A DNA stretch of 6,332 nt. It comes from JAUXFK01 sp034189035 (GTDB lineage Bacteria > Desulfobacterota > UBA8473). Both the position numbers and the translations under genes were made by a program. Shown piece after piece: positions 1-6,050 of the stretch. The stretch lies in assembly GCA_034189035.1 (NCBI GenBank), contig JAXHVA010000181.1, forward strand, positions 1 to 6,332, in the 5' to 3' direction. The notes below the pieces were generated by a model. That model was given only the letters and a program-made list of their open reading frames with translations, was not told the origin of the DNA and made no database searches. Within the stretch, counting starts at the first letter, position 1. The number at the start of each line of letters is the position of its first letter.

Positions 1-530
1 ATAATTTTTCAAAGACCCCGCTCGATAACATTTTGGCATAACAAATCTAAATTCTCGCAGTGACAGCCTGGCGCAAACTCCATAGAAACAGAGCGCCGAG
101 TTTCAATAAACACACCGCGTTGAACCCGCGGGTCTGTTCAACAAGGTAATAAAGTGACAGGCAATTAATACTTGATTGATTATGCGGTCATCCCATCAAG
201 GGCTGGCTAATTGTAAGACTTTATCTCTTTACTTCAATAGGTTATGATTACTTTCAGTTTGTTGAACAGAAGTTATTTTCCTTATCTGGCATAGTCAGGA
301 AGAAGTGGATTACCCCTCATCTCCCTGCACCCAATATCTCCATTGGTTCGCTTAGTGACCCAACCAGATCTGCCGCCAGGGGGACTTGCGTATTAAACAG
401 TGCTTGATATGGACGAAGAAATGCTTTTAGTGGCGCTTAGCTGCGGCCGACGAAGATACTTGATATTACTGCGAGACACCCCTTTATCATTTTTGGAACT
501 ATGGATGAGAAAGCTTTTGCTGATCTCATT
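1..530. other. Gene-poor left flank, no supported CDS
   Basis: Both strands carry short open stretches but none has a ribosome binding site, a recognisable motif or a family resemblance. Three were considered. A plus frame at 409-543 (44 codons, starts MDEEMLLVAL) has no Shine-Dalgarno. A minus frame open from about 436 to 317 contains the peptide PLAADLVGSLSEPMEILGAG and looks protein-like, but it has no start. A plus frame open from 441 to 551 ends in FADLIGRVIRE and also has no plausible upstream start. The last two could be remnants of decayed genes, which would suit the mobile-element debris elsewhere in the window, but I do not recognise them. Small inverted repeats are listed separately. 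Confidence 0.5.
119..269. repeat. Cluster of GTTGAAC inverted repeats
   Basis: GTTGAAC (119-125) and its reverse complement GTTCAAC (136-142) form a 7-bp stem with a 10-nt loop. A second, overlapping hairpin CCGCG/CGCGG (115-119 with 127-131) is mutually exclusive with it. An 11-bp perfect inverted repeat links CTGTTCAACAA (134-144) with TTGTTGAACAG (259-269), so three copies of the same core lie within 150 bp. No gene is attached. This could be an old element end, an operator cluster or chance in a short window. Confidence 0.4.
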
Positions 531-590
531 GGACGTGTCATAAGAGAATAAAATTTTTTTAATCTGAACGGCGCTCACTTGTCTGTCCTA
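531..590 (+). repeat. Degenerate REP-like element, copy A
   Basis: Positions 541-590 align without gaps to 6161-6210 (offset 5,620) with 39 of 50 bases identical by eye. Shared blocks include GAATAAAATT, AATC, GCG and CTTGTCT-TCCTA. The similarity stops abruptly after 590. A GGACG at 531-535 corresponds to the GGGACG left arm of the other copy, but the intervening part is shorter here and the palindrome is poorly kept, so this is the more decayed copy. It lies in the same orientation as copy B, and the two bracket the HD gene, the HEAT/HD-GYP operon and the IS110 fossil. Confidence 0.55.
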
Positions 591-622
591 ATAGTTCCTA
601 GTCCATACGCCGTTGAGAGTAT

Positions 623-739
623 ATGAAAATCAGGAAGATCAAGATTGGTTTCTGGCAGAAAAAGTTGTTGAAATGGACCATGATTGTTATTTTGTTGATC
701 GTTCTGGTATTTTTTGATATACTGAAATGTACTGAGTAG
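623..739 (+). CDS. Possible 38-residue single-span membrane peptide
   Basis: The frame reads ATG to TAG and gives a lysine/arginine-rich start (MKIRKIKIGFWQKKLLKW) followed by about 14 strongly hydrophobic residues (MIVILLIVLVFFDI) and a short tail KCTE. This is the profile of a small inner-membrane protein with a cytoplasmic basic N-terminus, or of the severed start of a membrane receptor or kinase. The upstream GAGAG lies a few bases before the ATG and is only a weak ribosome binding site. The stop lies 92 nt before the HD gene, on the same strand, so co-transcription is possible. I recognise no family. A longer minus-strand frame covers the same bases but is rich in Q/N and looks like its shadow. 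The call rests on hydrophobicity pattern alone. Confidence 0.25.
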   Translation: MKIRKIKIGFWQKKLLKWTMIVILLIVLVFFDILKCTE

Positions 740-831
740 TTTAAAGAACCACCTCGAATTTTGGCGCAGGTAAAAAAGCAATTATCGATAAAAACTTAAG
801 CGTAACTTACCCTCTAAGGCACTTTGATGAT

Positions 832-1722
832 ATGATTAGGAAAAGTGACAGGCTTTATGATCTAACAAATAACAACTCTCCGGTTGAATCTCTAGCTGAG
901 ATAAAAAATATCCTACTCTTGATCGCCCCTCCCCCGGACCCGACGCCAGTCGAAAAGATATACGCGGATATTCTCCGTCTCTTCAACGGAGAATATCCAG
1001 GGTACCGGGCCAGCAATACAAAATATCATGACCTAGAGCATACCTCTTCAACCGCTCTTGCTACCGCAAGACTCATTCATGGTTTGTACGTCCAGGGACA
1101 GGTTTTCTCCCCAAGGATTGTTCAGCTTTGTTTAATAGGAGCGCTTTTTCATGATACAGGCCTGATCCAGACCGAGAAAGAAGTAAATGGTACGGGGGCT
1201 CAGTACACCATCGGACACGAGGATCGCTCAATCGTCTTTATGGAAAAATATCTCACCGAAAACGGCTATTCGCAGAAGGATATCCGAGACTGCGGCCATA
1301 TTATCAAATGTACAGAACTCTTCGCTCCTATAGAAGATATACCTTTCAAATCTGAAGAGGTCAGGACCATGGGCAAGGTTCTTGGAACCGCAGACTTGCT
1401 TGCCCAGATGGCAGACAAGAATTACCAGGAAAAATTGCCCTTGCTTTTTCTAGAGTTCCAGGAGGCCGGGATGGAAGGGTTTGAGACCCCCCTGGAGCTT
1501 TTCAGGAAAACAGAGGGGTTCTATCGTTCGGTAGCACGTAAAAGGATGGCCGGTGTACTGGGAGGGGTTTCTTCCGCAGCTCTCTATCATTTCAAGGAGA
1601 GATGGAAAATAGACAACAATCTATATGAGGAATCAATCAAGTATAACATAAGACAGATGAAGGAAACTGTCACGGAGTCTCTTCTGCAGCTCTCCATCAT
1701 TTCAGGGGGAGATGGAAAATAG
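832..1722 (+). CDS. HD domain metal-dependent phosphohydrolase
   Basis: The product is a soluble 296-residue protein of the HD superfamily, which uses histidine/aspartate-bound metal ions to hydrolyse phosphomonoesters or phosphodiesters, often nucleotide signals. Visible ligand candidates are YHDLEH (65-70, H66 and H70), HD in ALFHDTG (H107, D108), H129 in IGHED, H156 in CGHII and D188 in GTADLL. The YHxxxH start recalls cyclic-nucleotide phosphodiesterase-like HD proteins, but the substrate is unknown. The N-terminal 60 residues and the helical C-terminus (about 245-290) have no other recognisable domain, signal peptide or membrane span. The ATG at 832 is the first in frame; an AAGG lies 12 nt upstream, a rather distant ribosome binding site. 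The gene is convergent with the HD-GYP operon, 84 nt away. Its last 150 bp are partly duplicated out of frame, so its C-terminus may differ from the ancestral one. Confidence 0.88.
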   Translation: MIRKSDRLYDLTNNNSPVESLAEIKNILLLIAPPPDPTPVEKIYADILRLFNGEYPGYRASNTKYHDLEHTSSTALATARLIHGLYVQGQVFSPRIVQLCLIGALFHDTGLIQTEKEVNGTGAQYTIGHEDRSIVFMEKYLTENGYSQKDIRDCGHIIKCTELFAPIEDIPFKSEEVRTMGKVLGTADLLAQMADKNYQEKLPLLFLEFQEAGMEGFETPLELFRKTEGFYRSVARKRMAGVLGGVSSAALYHFKERWKIDNNLYEESIKYNIRQMKETVTESLLQLSIISGGDGK

Positions 1723-1740
1723 AAAAGGATCTTTATGCAG
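1571..1740 (+). repeat. Direct repeat of 60 bp inside the HD gene 3' end
   Basis: Positions 1571-1630 and 1681-1740 are the same sequence with 50 of 60 bases identical, offset 110 bp. GATGGAAAAT plus the following AGA are unchanged in both. Because 110 is not a multiple of three, the copies fall in different reading frames of the HD gene. Several of the differences are third-position or conservative when both copies are read in the frame of copy 1, which suggests both were once translated that way. Confidence 0.85.
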
Positions 1741-1769
1741 AATCTAACGTGGAGGAGGCAAGGCTTTAG
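1680..1769 (+). pseudogene. Out-of-frame second copy of the HD protein C-terminus
   Basis: Read two bases out of the HD gene's frame, this stretch encodes SSAALHHFRGRWKIEKDLYA followed by ESNVEEARL and a TAG. It matches residues 247-268 of the upstream HD protein (SSAALYHFKERWKIDNNLYE, then ES) at 15 of 22 positions. The stretch has no start of its own. It is best read as the tail of a second, diverged HD paralogue whose body was lost, or as an old tandem duplication that then slipped. The HD gene itself passes through the first third of it in another frame and stops at 1722 with the tail LLQLSIISGGDGK, which is therefore probably not ancestral sequence. Confidence 0.6.
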
Positions 1770-1806
1770 CCCTGAGTCTAAGTGTATATGTGAATTCTTC
1801 ATCCAA

Positions 1807-3264
1807 TCAATTACTGGAAAACATATGCTGTACAGGCTGGATACCGAAAGTTGCAGGGTGATAGGTCTCGATAATTTCCCTTACAAACTTGCCTGTTTCG
1901 GTGTCGCGTTCGTCTAGGTTAAGTATTTCCTTTTTTTTATAACCGTCTCCCCCCTCTTTTTCCAGGACACAGACTAATGGCCTCTTAAAAAAATTCCTAC
2001 TGGGAGAACTGACAACCAAAGCCAGTTCGTCAGTGTCAAGCCTCAACAGGGTGCCGACCGGGTATACTCCAAGAATATTGATAAAAATCTTGATGAGGAT
2101 AGGATCAAATTCTTTGCCGGCATGATCAAGCATGTAGCCCAGGGCGCGGTCCGGACTCAGCAGTGATTTCCGGTAGGCCCGCGATGATGTTAAAGTATCA
2201 TATTTATCTGCAATGGAAATAATCTTTCCAAAAAGGGTTAGCGGATTATCCCAGGTGGCCCTAGGATAGCCGGTTAGGTCATATTTCAGATGGTGCTCAA
2301 AAAGCGGTACCAGTATTCTGGCCTTGCTGTCAGGGGAGGCCTTGAGTTTTAACAACAGTCTGGCGCTGTTCAATGAATGCTCCTCAATCAATTTCAACTC
2401 ATTGTGATTCAGCTTATCCTTTTTGTACAGAACTTCATTAGGGATCTCAAGTTTTCCAAGATCATGAAAAAGGGCACAAATTCCAAGACTTGCCAGAGTA
2501 CGACGTGAGAGGTTTATACGCCTGCCAAGGCACATGGATAGCATGGAAACATTCACCGAATGTGTGAAGATATAGTCGTCAAAGACCCTGAGTGTGCTGA
2601 TAGCAGCGTAAACTTCGTCATCCTCGATAAGATTTGTCACCATGTTTTGGACTACCCGGACGGTTTTCCCTATACCAACCACACTCTTCTTGTTTTTAAT
2701 CTTCTGGGCAACCTCTTCGAGAGAGGCCTTGGTGTAAGTGTAGTCTTTTCTGGCCCTTTCCCACCGTTCAGCCTTGTCCTTGTAAGAGGATTCTTGGTCA
2801 GCCTGAGGTATTTCCGATTTCTTGATCAGTTCAATCCATTTTATATTTTCTTCAGCAAGGCAGTCTGTGAGCCAAGTGAGAGGTTCCGGCTTTTGCCCAG
2901 ACTGTTCCAGCAGACGTAGGAAAGCGAGGAGCTCCTCCGCAGAGGCATGCTTGACAGCTTCCAGGAAACGCATGCCTTCCAAGCCGCGGGCATCAAAATA
3001 TCTTATAATGTTATCAAAAAGCTTCTTTATGTTTCTATTGTAGGGAAGCTTTTCATCATCAATAAACAACTGGTCATTGGAAATTTTGAACGTCAATGAT
3101 TCATTCTCCACGCAGTTAGATATGGATTTGGAGAATTTCTCAGTTCCTTTTATAACCAGCGTATGGTTATCACTGTAAATTCTTGCATTCTGGCTCAGGC
3201 TGTAGAAGTTTAGCAGGAATTCTTCAAACTGGGAATAGGATCTGTATTTTGTATAATCAGTCAT
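1807..3264 (-). CDS. HD-GYP domain protein with N-terminal HEAT-partner-like module
   Basis: HD-GYP domains hydrolyse cyclic di-GMP (some act on cGAMP) in the cytoplasm. With the ATG at 3264 the protein has 485 residues. Residues about 27-145 form a module resembling the N-terminus of the neighbouring HEAT protein. A charged helical linker follows (166-193), then the HD-GYP core: HSVNV (H235), HDLGK (H267, D268), EEH (H296), HH (324-325), GYP (332-334), D353 in SIADKYD, and LTSSRAYR. The signature HHExxDGxGYP reads HHLKYDLTGYP, so E and the first G are both Leu while the metal-binding histidines remain. The C-terminal YPVGTLLRL segment is common behind this domain. There is no membrane span. 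A GTG at 3288 would add eight residues and overlap the upstream gene by 17 nt. I prefer the ATG, 7 nt after that gene's stop, because it suits translational coupling; neither start has a strong ribosome binding site. Confidence 0.9.
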   Translation of the reverse strand: MTDYTKYRSYSQFEEFLLNFYSLSQNARIYSDNHTLVIKGTEKFSKSISNCVENESLTFKISNDQLFIDDEKLPYNRNIKKLFDNIIRYFDARGLEGMRFLEAVKHASAEELLAFLRLLEQSGQKPEPLTWLTDCLAEENIKWIELIKKSEIPQADQESSYKDKAERWERARKDYTYTKASLEEVAQKIKNKKSVVGIGKTVRVVQNMVTNLIEDDEVYAAISTLRVFDDYIFTHSVNVSMLSMCLGRRINLSRRTLASLGICALFHDLGKLEIPNEVLYKKDKLNHNELKLIEEHSLNSARLLLKLKASPDSKARILVPLFEHHLKYDLTGYPRATWDNPLTLFGKIISIADKYDTLTSSRAYRKSLLSPDRALGYMLDHAGKEFDPILIKIFINILGVYPVGTLLRLDTDELALVVSSPSRNFFKRPLVCVLEKEGGDGYKKKEILNLDERDTETGKFVREIIETYHPATFGIQPVQHMFSSN

Positions 3265-3271
3265 TGGTGTT

Positions 3272-5020
3272 TTACCCAGAGAGGGCACTTATAGTATTTG
3301 TTCTATCAAAGGCCTTCCTGATTACCTTGAATCTGCTTTTTGAAGCTTTCTGGAGAACATTCTCCGCTTCTGGAGTGTCGAGTAATTTCAGGGCAATGGC
3401 CGCACCCTCACGAAAAACCAGTTTCCCTGAACCCATAAAATTATTCCATCCCCGGCTCAGGAGTATTCTGCGCAGGAACGGGACAGCCGTGTTTGAACCG
3501 CAGTGGCCAAGAGCCTTATAACAGGCAAGAATGTGGGTTGGATCCTTTTGAGCAGAGTTTCCTTGCAAGTAGTTCAGCAGCAAATTTTCAAGCACACTGG
3601 ATTTATTTTTTGCAAAAGCAGTCAAGATACAAGTGCGTATCTCTTTGCTGGAATCATCAATGAGTGGAAACAACTTCTGTGCGTATCTGGGATCCCTTTC
3701 AACCAGCTCGTTGATTGCTTTCCTGCGCACCTTGTTAGAGGGGTGTTCGCACATCTTGAAAATAATTTCATTGACCCATTCTCCCTGCAGTCTATTTAGT
3801 ATGGCCAAGAGCTTGTACCCCATCTCCAGGCCGTGCTGTTCCGCTATTTTTTTAAGAGGCCCGATGTCAAGCTGGCTCAGGTGCACTATCACTCCCGAGA
3901 GCAACTGTTGTATCTTGGGCGAACTTCTCTGTATGATGACCGGCACCAGAAAAGGGATAACCTCTGGGGAAAAATAATGAAGTGCCTCTTCAAGAGCCTC
4001 TAGCTGTTTAATTTTAATCTTTTGCAGATGCAGGAGTTTTTCGCTAATGAGTTGAAAGATTTCAGGCCTGGACAAATCATAGAAAAAACGGTCGATAAGG
4101 GAACTTTTCCAATCCTGTTCAGTTGAAATTTCTGGGGAGAGGAGCTTGTACAGTGACTGAAATAATTTGACCAGCAGATCAAACTTTTCCAGCGCAATGG
4201 TTACAACAGCAACTTCCGAGATGAACCCTAAAACCGCGGTAAATTTTTCCTGTTCGGTCTGGTTTCTAAGAATGATCAGTAATAATTCAAAAAGATCATC
4301 TGTAATAGCCCAGCTTTCTTCCTCCTTGACCATTTGCTGAAGTATTATCTGATCGGTATTGGACAGCTCCAGTTGGGCATGACTGATCGATGGATCGGCA
4401 ATACTTCTTGCATAAGTGTCCTCGCCGTACGATTCTGCCGGTTGCTGAGGCCGGTCCATTTCATTTTGATCAGCGACTTCTTCCGGCTGAGGCGCGGGAG
4501 GGGGGAGTTGGGAAAAATTCATTAACAGCAAGTCCTGCCAGAAAATATCCACCGCCTTGAAATCTATATATTCTAGTTCTTCATCCATCAAAGCAGTGAC
4601 AATATCTCCCTCGGTTTCCTCTGCGAAGAACCTGTATTTATGAGCTATTCTGAAAAAGGAGGCGATTTCTTCAAGGGAAAGGCCCTCTTGAAACTCAATC
4701 CATTTGATGCCGTCACGATAGAGCAGGGTAATGATGTCCTCCGAGGGAGCCTCTTGTGAAACTCTATAGAGGATTTCAGACTTGTAAAGGAGAGAGTCTT
4801 TTTCAACAGTTAGTCGCAGATCTCCATGTTTCGTGAAAAATCTACTGAATGCGGCAACAAGGTTTTCAATGGATTTTATAGAGGATTCATGATCCTCAGG
4901 ATACAGGCCGTAATTCTTCCACGCCAAGATAAAAATGTTGATTATCTGCCTGATATCCCGCAATTCCTTATCCGAAAGGGATGTTGGTGCTGGAATTTCG
5001 TGCTGTTCTTTTGTACTCAC
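3272..5020 (-). CDS. HEAT-repeat protein with module shared with HD-GYP partner
   Basis: The product is a soluble 582-residue protein, first gene of the minus-strand operon. Residues about 38-154 form an alpha/beta-looking module (YPEDH near the start, LRLTVEKDSLLY, then GIKWIEFQEGLSLEEIASFF) that resembles the start of the HD-GYP protein. A proline/acidic linker follows (172-216, with PPPAPQPEE). From about 225 to the end the protein is almost entirely helical, with HEAT-like repeats clearest at 412-575, for example HPSNKVRRKAINELVERDP and DDSSKEIRTCILTAFAKN. HEAT repeats bind other proteins and no catalytic motif is visible, so a scaffold or regulator of the HD-GYP partner is the simplest inference. 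Translation starts at GTG (an in-frame TAG lies a few codons upstream); a GGA just before it is a weak ribosome binding site. Confidence 0.85.
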   Translation of the reverse strand: MSTKEQHEIPAPTSLSDKELRDIRQIINIFILAWKNYGLYPEDHESSIKSIENLVAAFSRFFTKHGDLRLTVEKDSLLYKSEILYRVSQEAPSEDIITLLYRDGIKWIEFQEGLSLEEIASFFRIAHKYRFFAEETEGDIVTALMDEELEYIDFKAVDIFWQDLLLMNFSQLPPPAPQPEEVADQNEMDRPQQPAESYGEDTYARSIADPSISHAQLELSNTDQIILQQMVKEEESWAITDDLFELLLIILRNQTEQEKFTAVLGFISEVAVVTIALEKFDLLVKLFQSLYKLLSPEISTEQDWKSSLIDRFFYDLSRPEIFQLISEKLLHLQKIKIKQLEALEEALHYFSPEVIPFLVPVIIQRSSPKIQQLLSGVIVHLSQLDIGPLKKIAEQHGLEMGYKLLAILNRLQGEWVNEIIFKMCEHPSNKVRRKAINELVERDPRYAQKLFPLIDDSSKEIRTCILTAFAKNKSSVLENLLLNYLQGNSAQKDPTHILACYKALGHCGSNTAVPFLRRILLSRGWNNFMGSGKLVFREGAAIALKLLDTPEAENVLQKASKSRFKVIRKAFDRTNTISALSG

Positions 5021-5391
5021 TTTTCCACTAAGTAAAGAGAACTATTGCAAGCTTCAGGTTTACATATTCTTAATATGAATAAGATGTTGCTTTTTACTCA
5101 CTTAATTTTGCCAAAAGTGTCCTTGTGGGTCAAGCAAAAAAACTGCCCCCTCCCCCCTTTGTAAGCAGGGACATACTATATTCCTCCCTGTCAAGAAAAG
5201 AATGAGCTTTAATAAATCCTATTATAATTAAGCTAGATTGAAATTCATAGTTATTTTGTAAATACATCTCCACTAAGCCTTTGCAAGACCTTTTCAATTA
5301 TTTCGGCGAATATCTCTCCTATAAACGAATCTGAACATAATAGTTATCAGTCTCCGATGTACCTTTCTCAAGTAGGATCATCTATCATCCT
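5021..5391. other. Upstream region of the HEAT/HD-GYP operon
   Basis: No standard gene is supported. Features seen are a 15-bp palindrome CATATTCTTAATATG (5063-5077) about 45 bp before the HEAT start, a hairpin CAGGGA/TCCCTG (5166-5171 with 5185-5190), and a C/T-rich run (GCCCCCTCCCCCC) around 5145-5157. On the minus strand a TTGACC and a TTGGCA lie 90-125 nt before the HEAT start, but no good -10 box sits at the right distance, so I call no promoter. A minus frame (5251-5343) ending in EIFAEIIEKVLQRLSGDVFTK-like helix has no start and is unrecognised; it may be decayed sequence. Confidence 0.4.
5130..5174 (-). CDS. Possible 14-residue leader peptide
   Basis: A strong AGGGAGG ribosome binding site (5183-5189 on the minus strand) lies 8 nt before an ATG that opens MSLLTKGGGGSFFA and a TGA. 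It is in the 5' leader expected for the HEAT/HD-GYP transcript, about 110 nt before the HEAT start. Four consecutive glycine codons are all different (GGG, GGA, GGG, GGC are the set used). The ribosome binding site is better than that of either operon gene. The frame is short and could arise by chance from the G-rich tract. Confidence 0.2.
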   Translation of the reverse strand: MSLLTKGGGGSFFA

Positions 5392-5699
5392 TTATCCTGA
5401 AAGGATTAAATATTCTCCCAATGGCTTATGAAAGTTGGCAGTGGGCTCCAGCCCAAATACCACCTTCGTAAATCCACCTTGTACTTTGAATGCCTCTGTT
5501 AGAAAAAGAAGTCAAATCCCTCTCGAGTGTTTGCAAAGGACAATCGCCTTAAAAGTGTCTCACCAGTGGGCCGTGCTAAAAAATCTTTATGATTATCCTT
5601 CACTATATCAATACCATCAATGAGATGCTCCTTGGATCCACGAATCTCTTTCTTTAATTGACGAAGTTCTTGTAAACTGGTATCCTAGCCTTTATTTAT
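5392..5699 (-). pseudogene. IS110-family transposase N-terminal remnant
   Basis: Two joined frames read as the start of an IS110-type DEDD (RuvC-like) transposase, which moves its element through a bridge-RNA-guided recombination. Frame one (from 5699) contains LQELRQLKKEIRGSKEHLID and GIDIVKDNHKDF, with the first catalytic Asp expected in GID, then TGETLLRRLSFANTREGFD. The frame then hits TAA. The next frame continues with LTEAFKVQGGFTKVVFGLEP and TANFHKPLGEYLILSG, where the Glu of GLEP is the second catalytic residue, and it ends at TAA (5392). The start codon appears to have become ATA (5699-5697) and codon 5 is TAG, with AGGAGG 5 nt upstream. The remaining two Asp residues, the C-terminal half and the serine domain are absent. 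About 95 codons survive of a family usually 300-400 residues long. Family recognition is from memory. Confidence 0.8.
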
Positions 5700-5700
5700 A

Positions 5701-5762
5701 GAAACCTCCTGTTTAAAGATTATTGAAGTATCTTTTCCATTTTTTTCTTAAAAGGAGGTTTC
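5701..5762 (-). promoter_or_regulatory. Hairpin enclosing the IS110 transposase RBS
   Basis: GAAACCTCCT (5701-5710) and AGGAGGTTTC (5753-5762) are perfect complements, giving a 10-bp stem around a 42-nt loop, inside which AAAGAT (5715-5720) and ATCTTT (5730-5735) pair as well. Read on the minus strand, the 3' arm holds the AGGAGG that would serve the transposase frame starting 5 nt later. The RBS would therefore be buried when transcripts enter from upstream, a strategy known in several IS families. The flanking non-coding end is also where IS110 elements encode their bridge RNA, so this could be part of that RNA. Confidence 0.5.
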
Positions 5763-5768
5763 TTTTTT
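5701..5768 (+). terminator. Possible intrinsic terminator, long loop
   Basis: On the plus strand the same 10-bp stem is followed directly by TTTTTT (5763-5768), the form of a Rho-independent terminator. The stem is half AT, and the loop, though it contains a 6-bp inner stem, is unusually long at 42 nt. No plus-strand gene lies just upstream, so it may instead be simply the back side of the IS110 hairpin, insulating the fossil from read-through. Confidence 0.35.
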
Positions 5769-6050
5769 GGTAGTCTGCTAAATAAAATTTAATGACTATA
5801 GTAGTTAACTCAGAATAAATAAAATTTTGTTTTTATTATTAAATGGATAGCTTTATCATGTCTTTATTTGAAGCTCTCGTCTCTTATTTTTAGAATCAAT
5901 ACGTTACCCATAATGTTTTCGGAGCGAAATCAATAATCATTAATTTTTTTTTAGGTTACCTTTTGTGGTGTAACCTTAAAATGCTGCAATATATAACGCC
6001 CTTCAAATTCTAAGTTGACAGGAAATCAGGAAAGTGATTGAGGAAAATGT
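5769..6050. other. AT-rich spacer, no gene seen
   Basis: Strongly AT-rich sequence with stops in every frame. It contains a hairpin AGGTTAC/GTAACCT (5953-5959 with 5970-5976), extendable by T:A pairs beyond one mismatch to 5948-5981. The lower end would be the outer, non-coding end of the IS110 element if one was present, but I found no boundary or target duplication. A TTGACA (6015-6020) lies upstream of the RAYT start without a convincing -10 box. Confidence 0.4.
5948..5981. repeat. Hairpin with T/A-rich base
   Basis: A perfect 7-bp stem (AGGTTAC with GTAACCT) around a 10-nt loop, continued by four T:A pairs after one T/T mismatch. The T-run lies on the 5' side of the plus strand, so it does not make a normal terminator on either strand. 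Its role is unknown. Confidence 0.4.

Noticed and set aside
393..578. Minus-strand open frame of 61 codons, serine-rich
   Set aside because: Low-complexity serine/lysine composition, no ribosome binding site, no family, and it crosses the REP-like copy A.
575..781. Minus-strand open frame of 68 codons, rich in Q and N
   Set aside because: It is the complement of the hydrophobic/lysine-rich plus frame, has no motif or RBS, and runs into the REP-like element.
1723..1806. Bidirectional terminator between the convergent genes
   Set aside because: Only a 4-bp GGCT/AGCC stem with a two-base loop is visible and no T-run follows on either strand.
2560..2919. Plus-strand open frame of 119 codons inside the HD-GYP gene
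   Set aside because: Lies fully antisense to a well-supported gene with intact HD-GYP motifs; composition is that of a shadow frame.
5185..5195. TTGACA as the -35 box of the HEAT operon promoter
   Set aside because: At 16-18 nt spacing there is no acceptable -10; the nearby TATAGT is only 8 nt away.
5435..5623. Plus-strand open frame of 62 codons
   Set aside because: It is the antisense of the IS110 remnant, whose minus-strand frames carry recognisable catalytic blocks; it lacks a convincing start and RBS.
5701..5762. Subterminal inverted repeats of an IS1111-type element
   Set aside because: Both arms are on the same side of the transposase remnant and only 42 nt apart, so they form a hairpin rather than flanking repeats.
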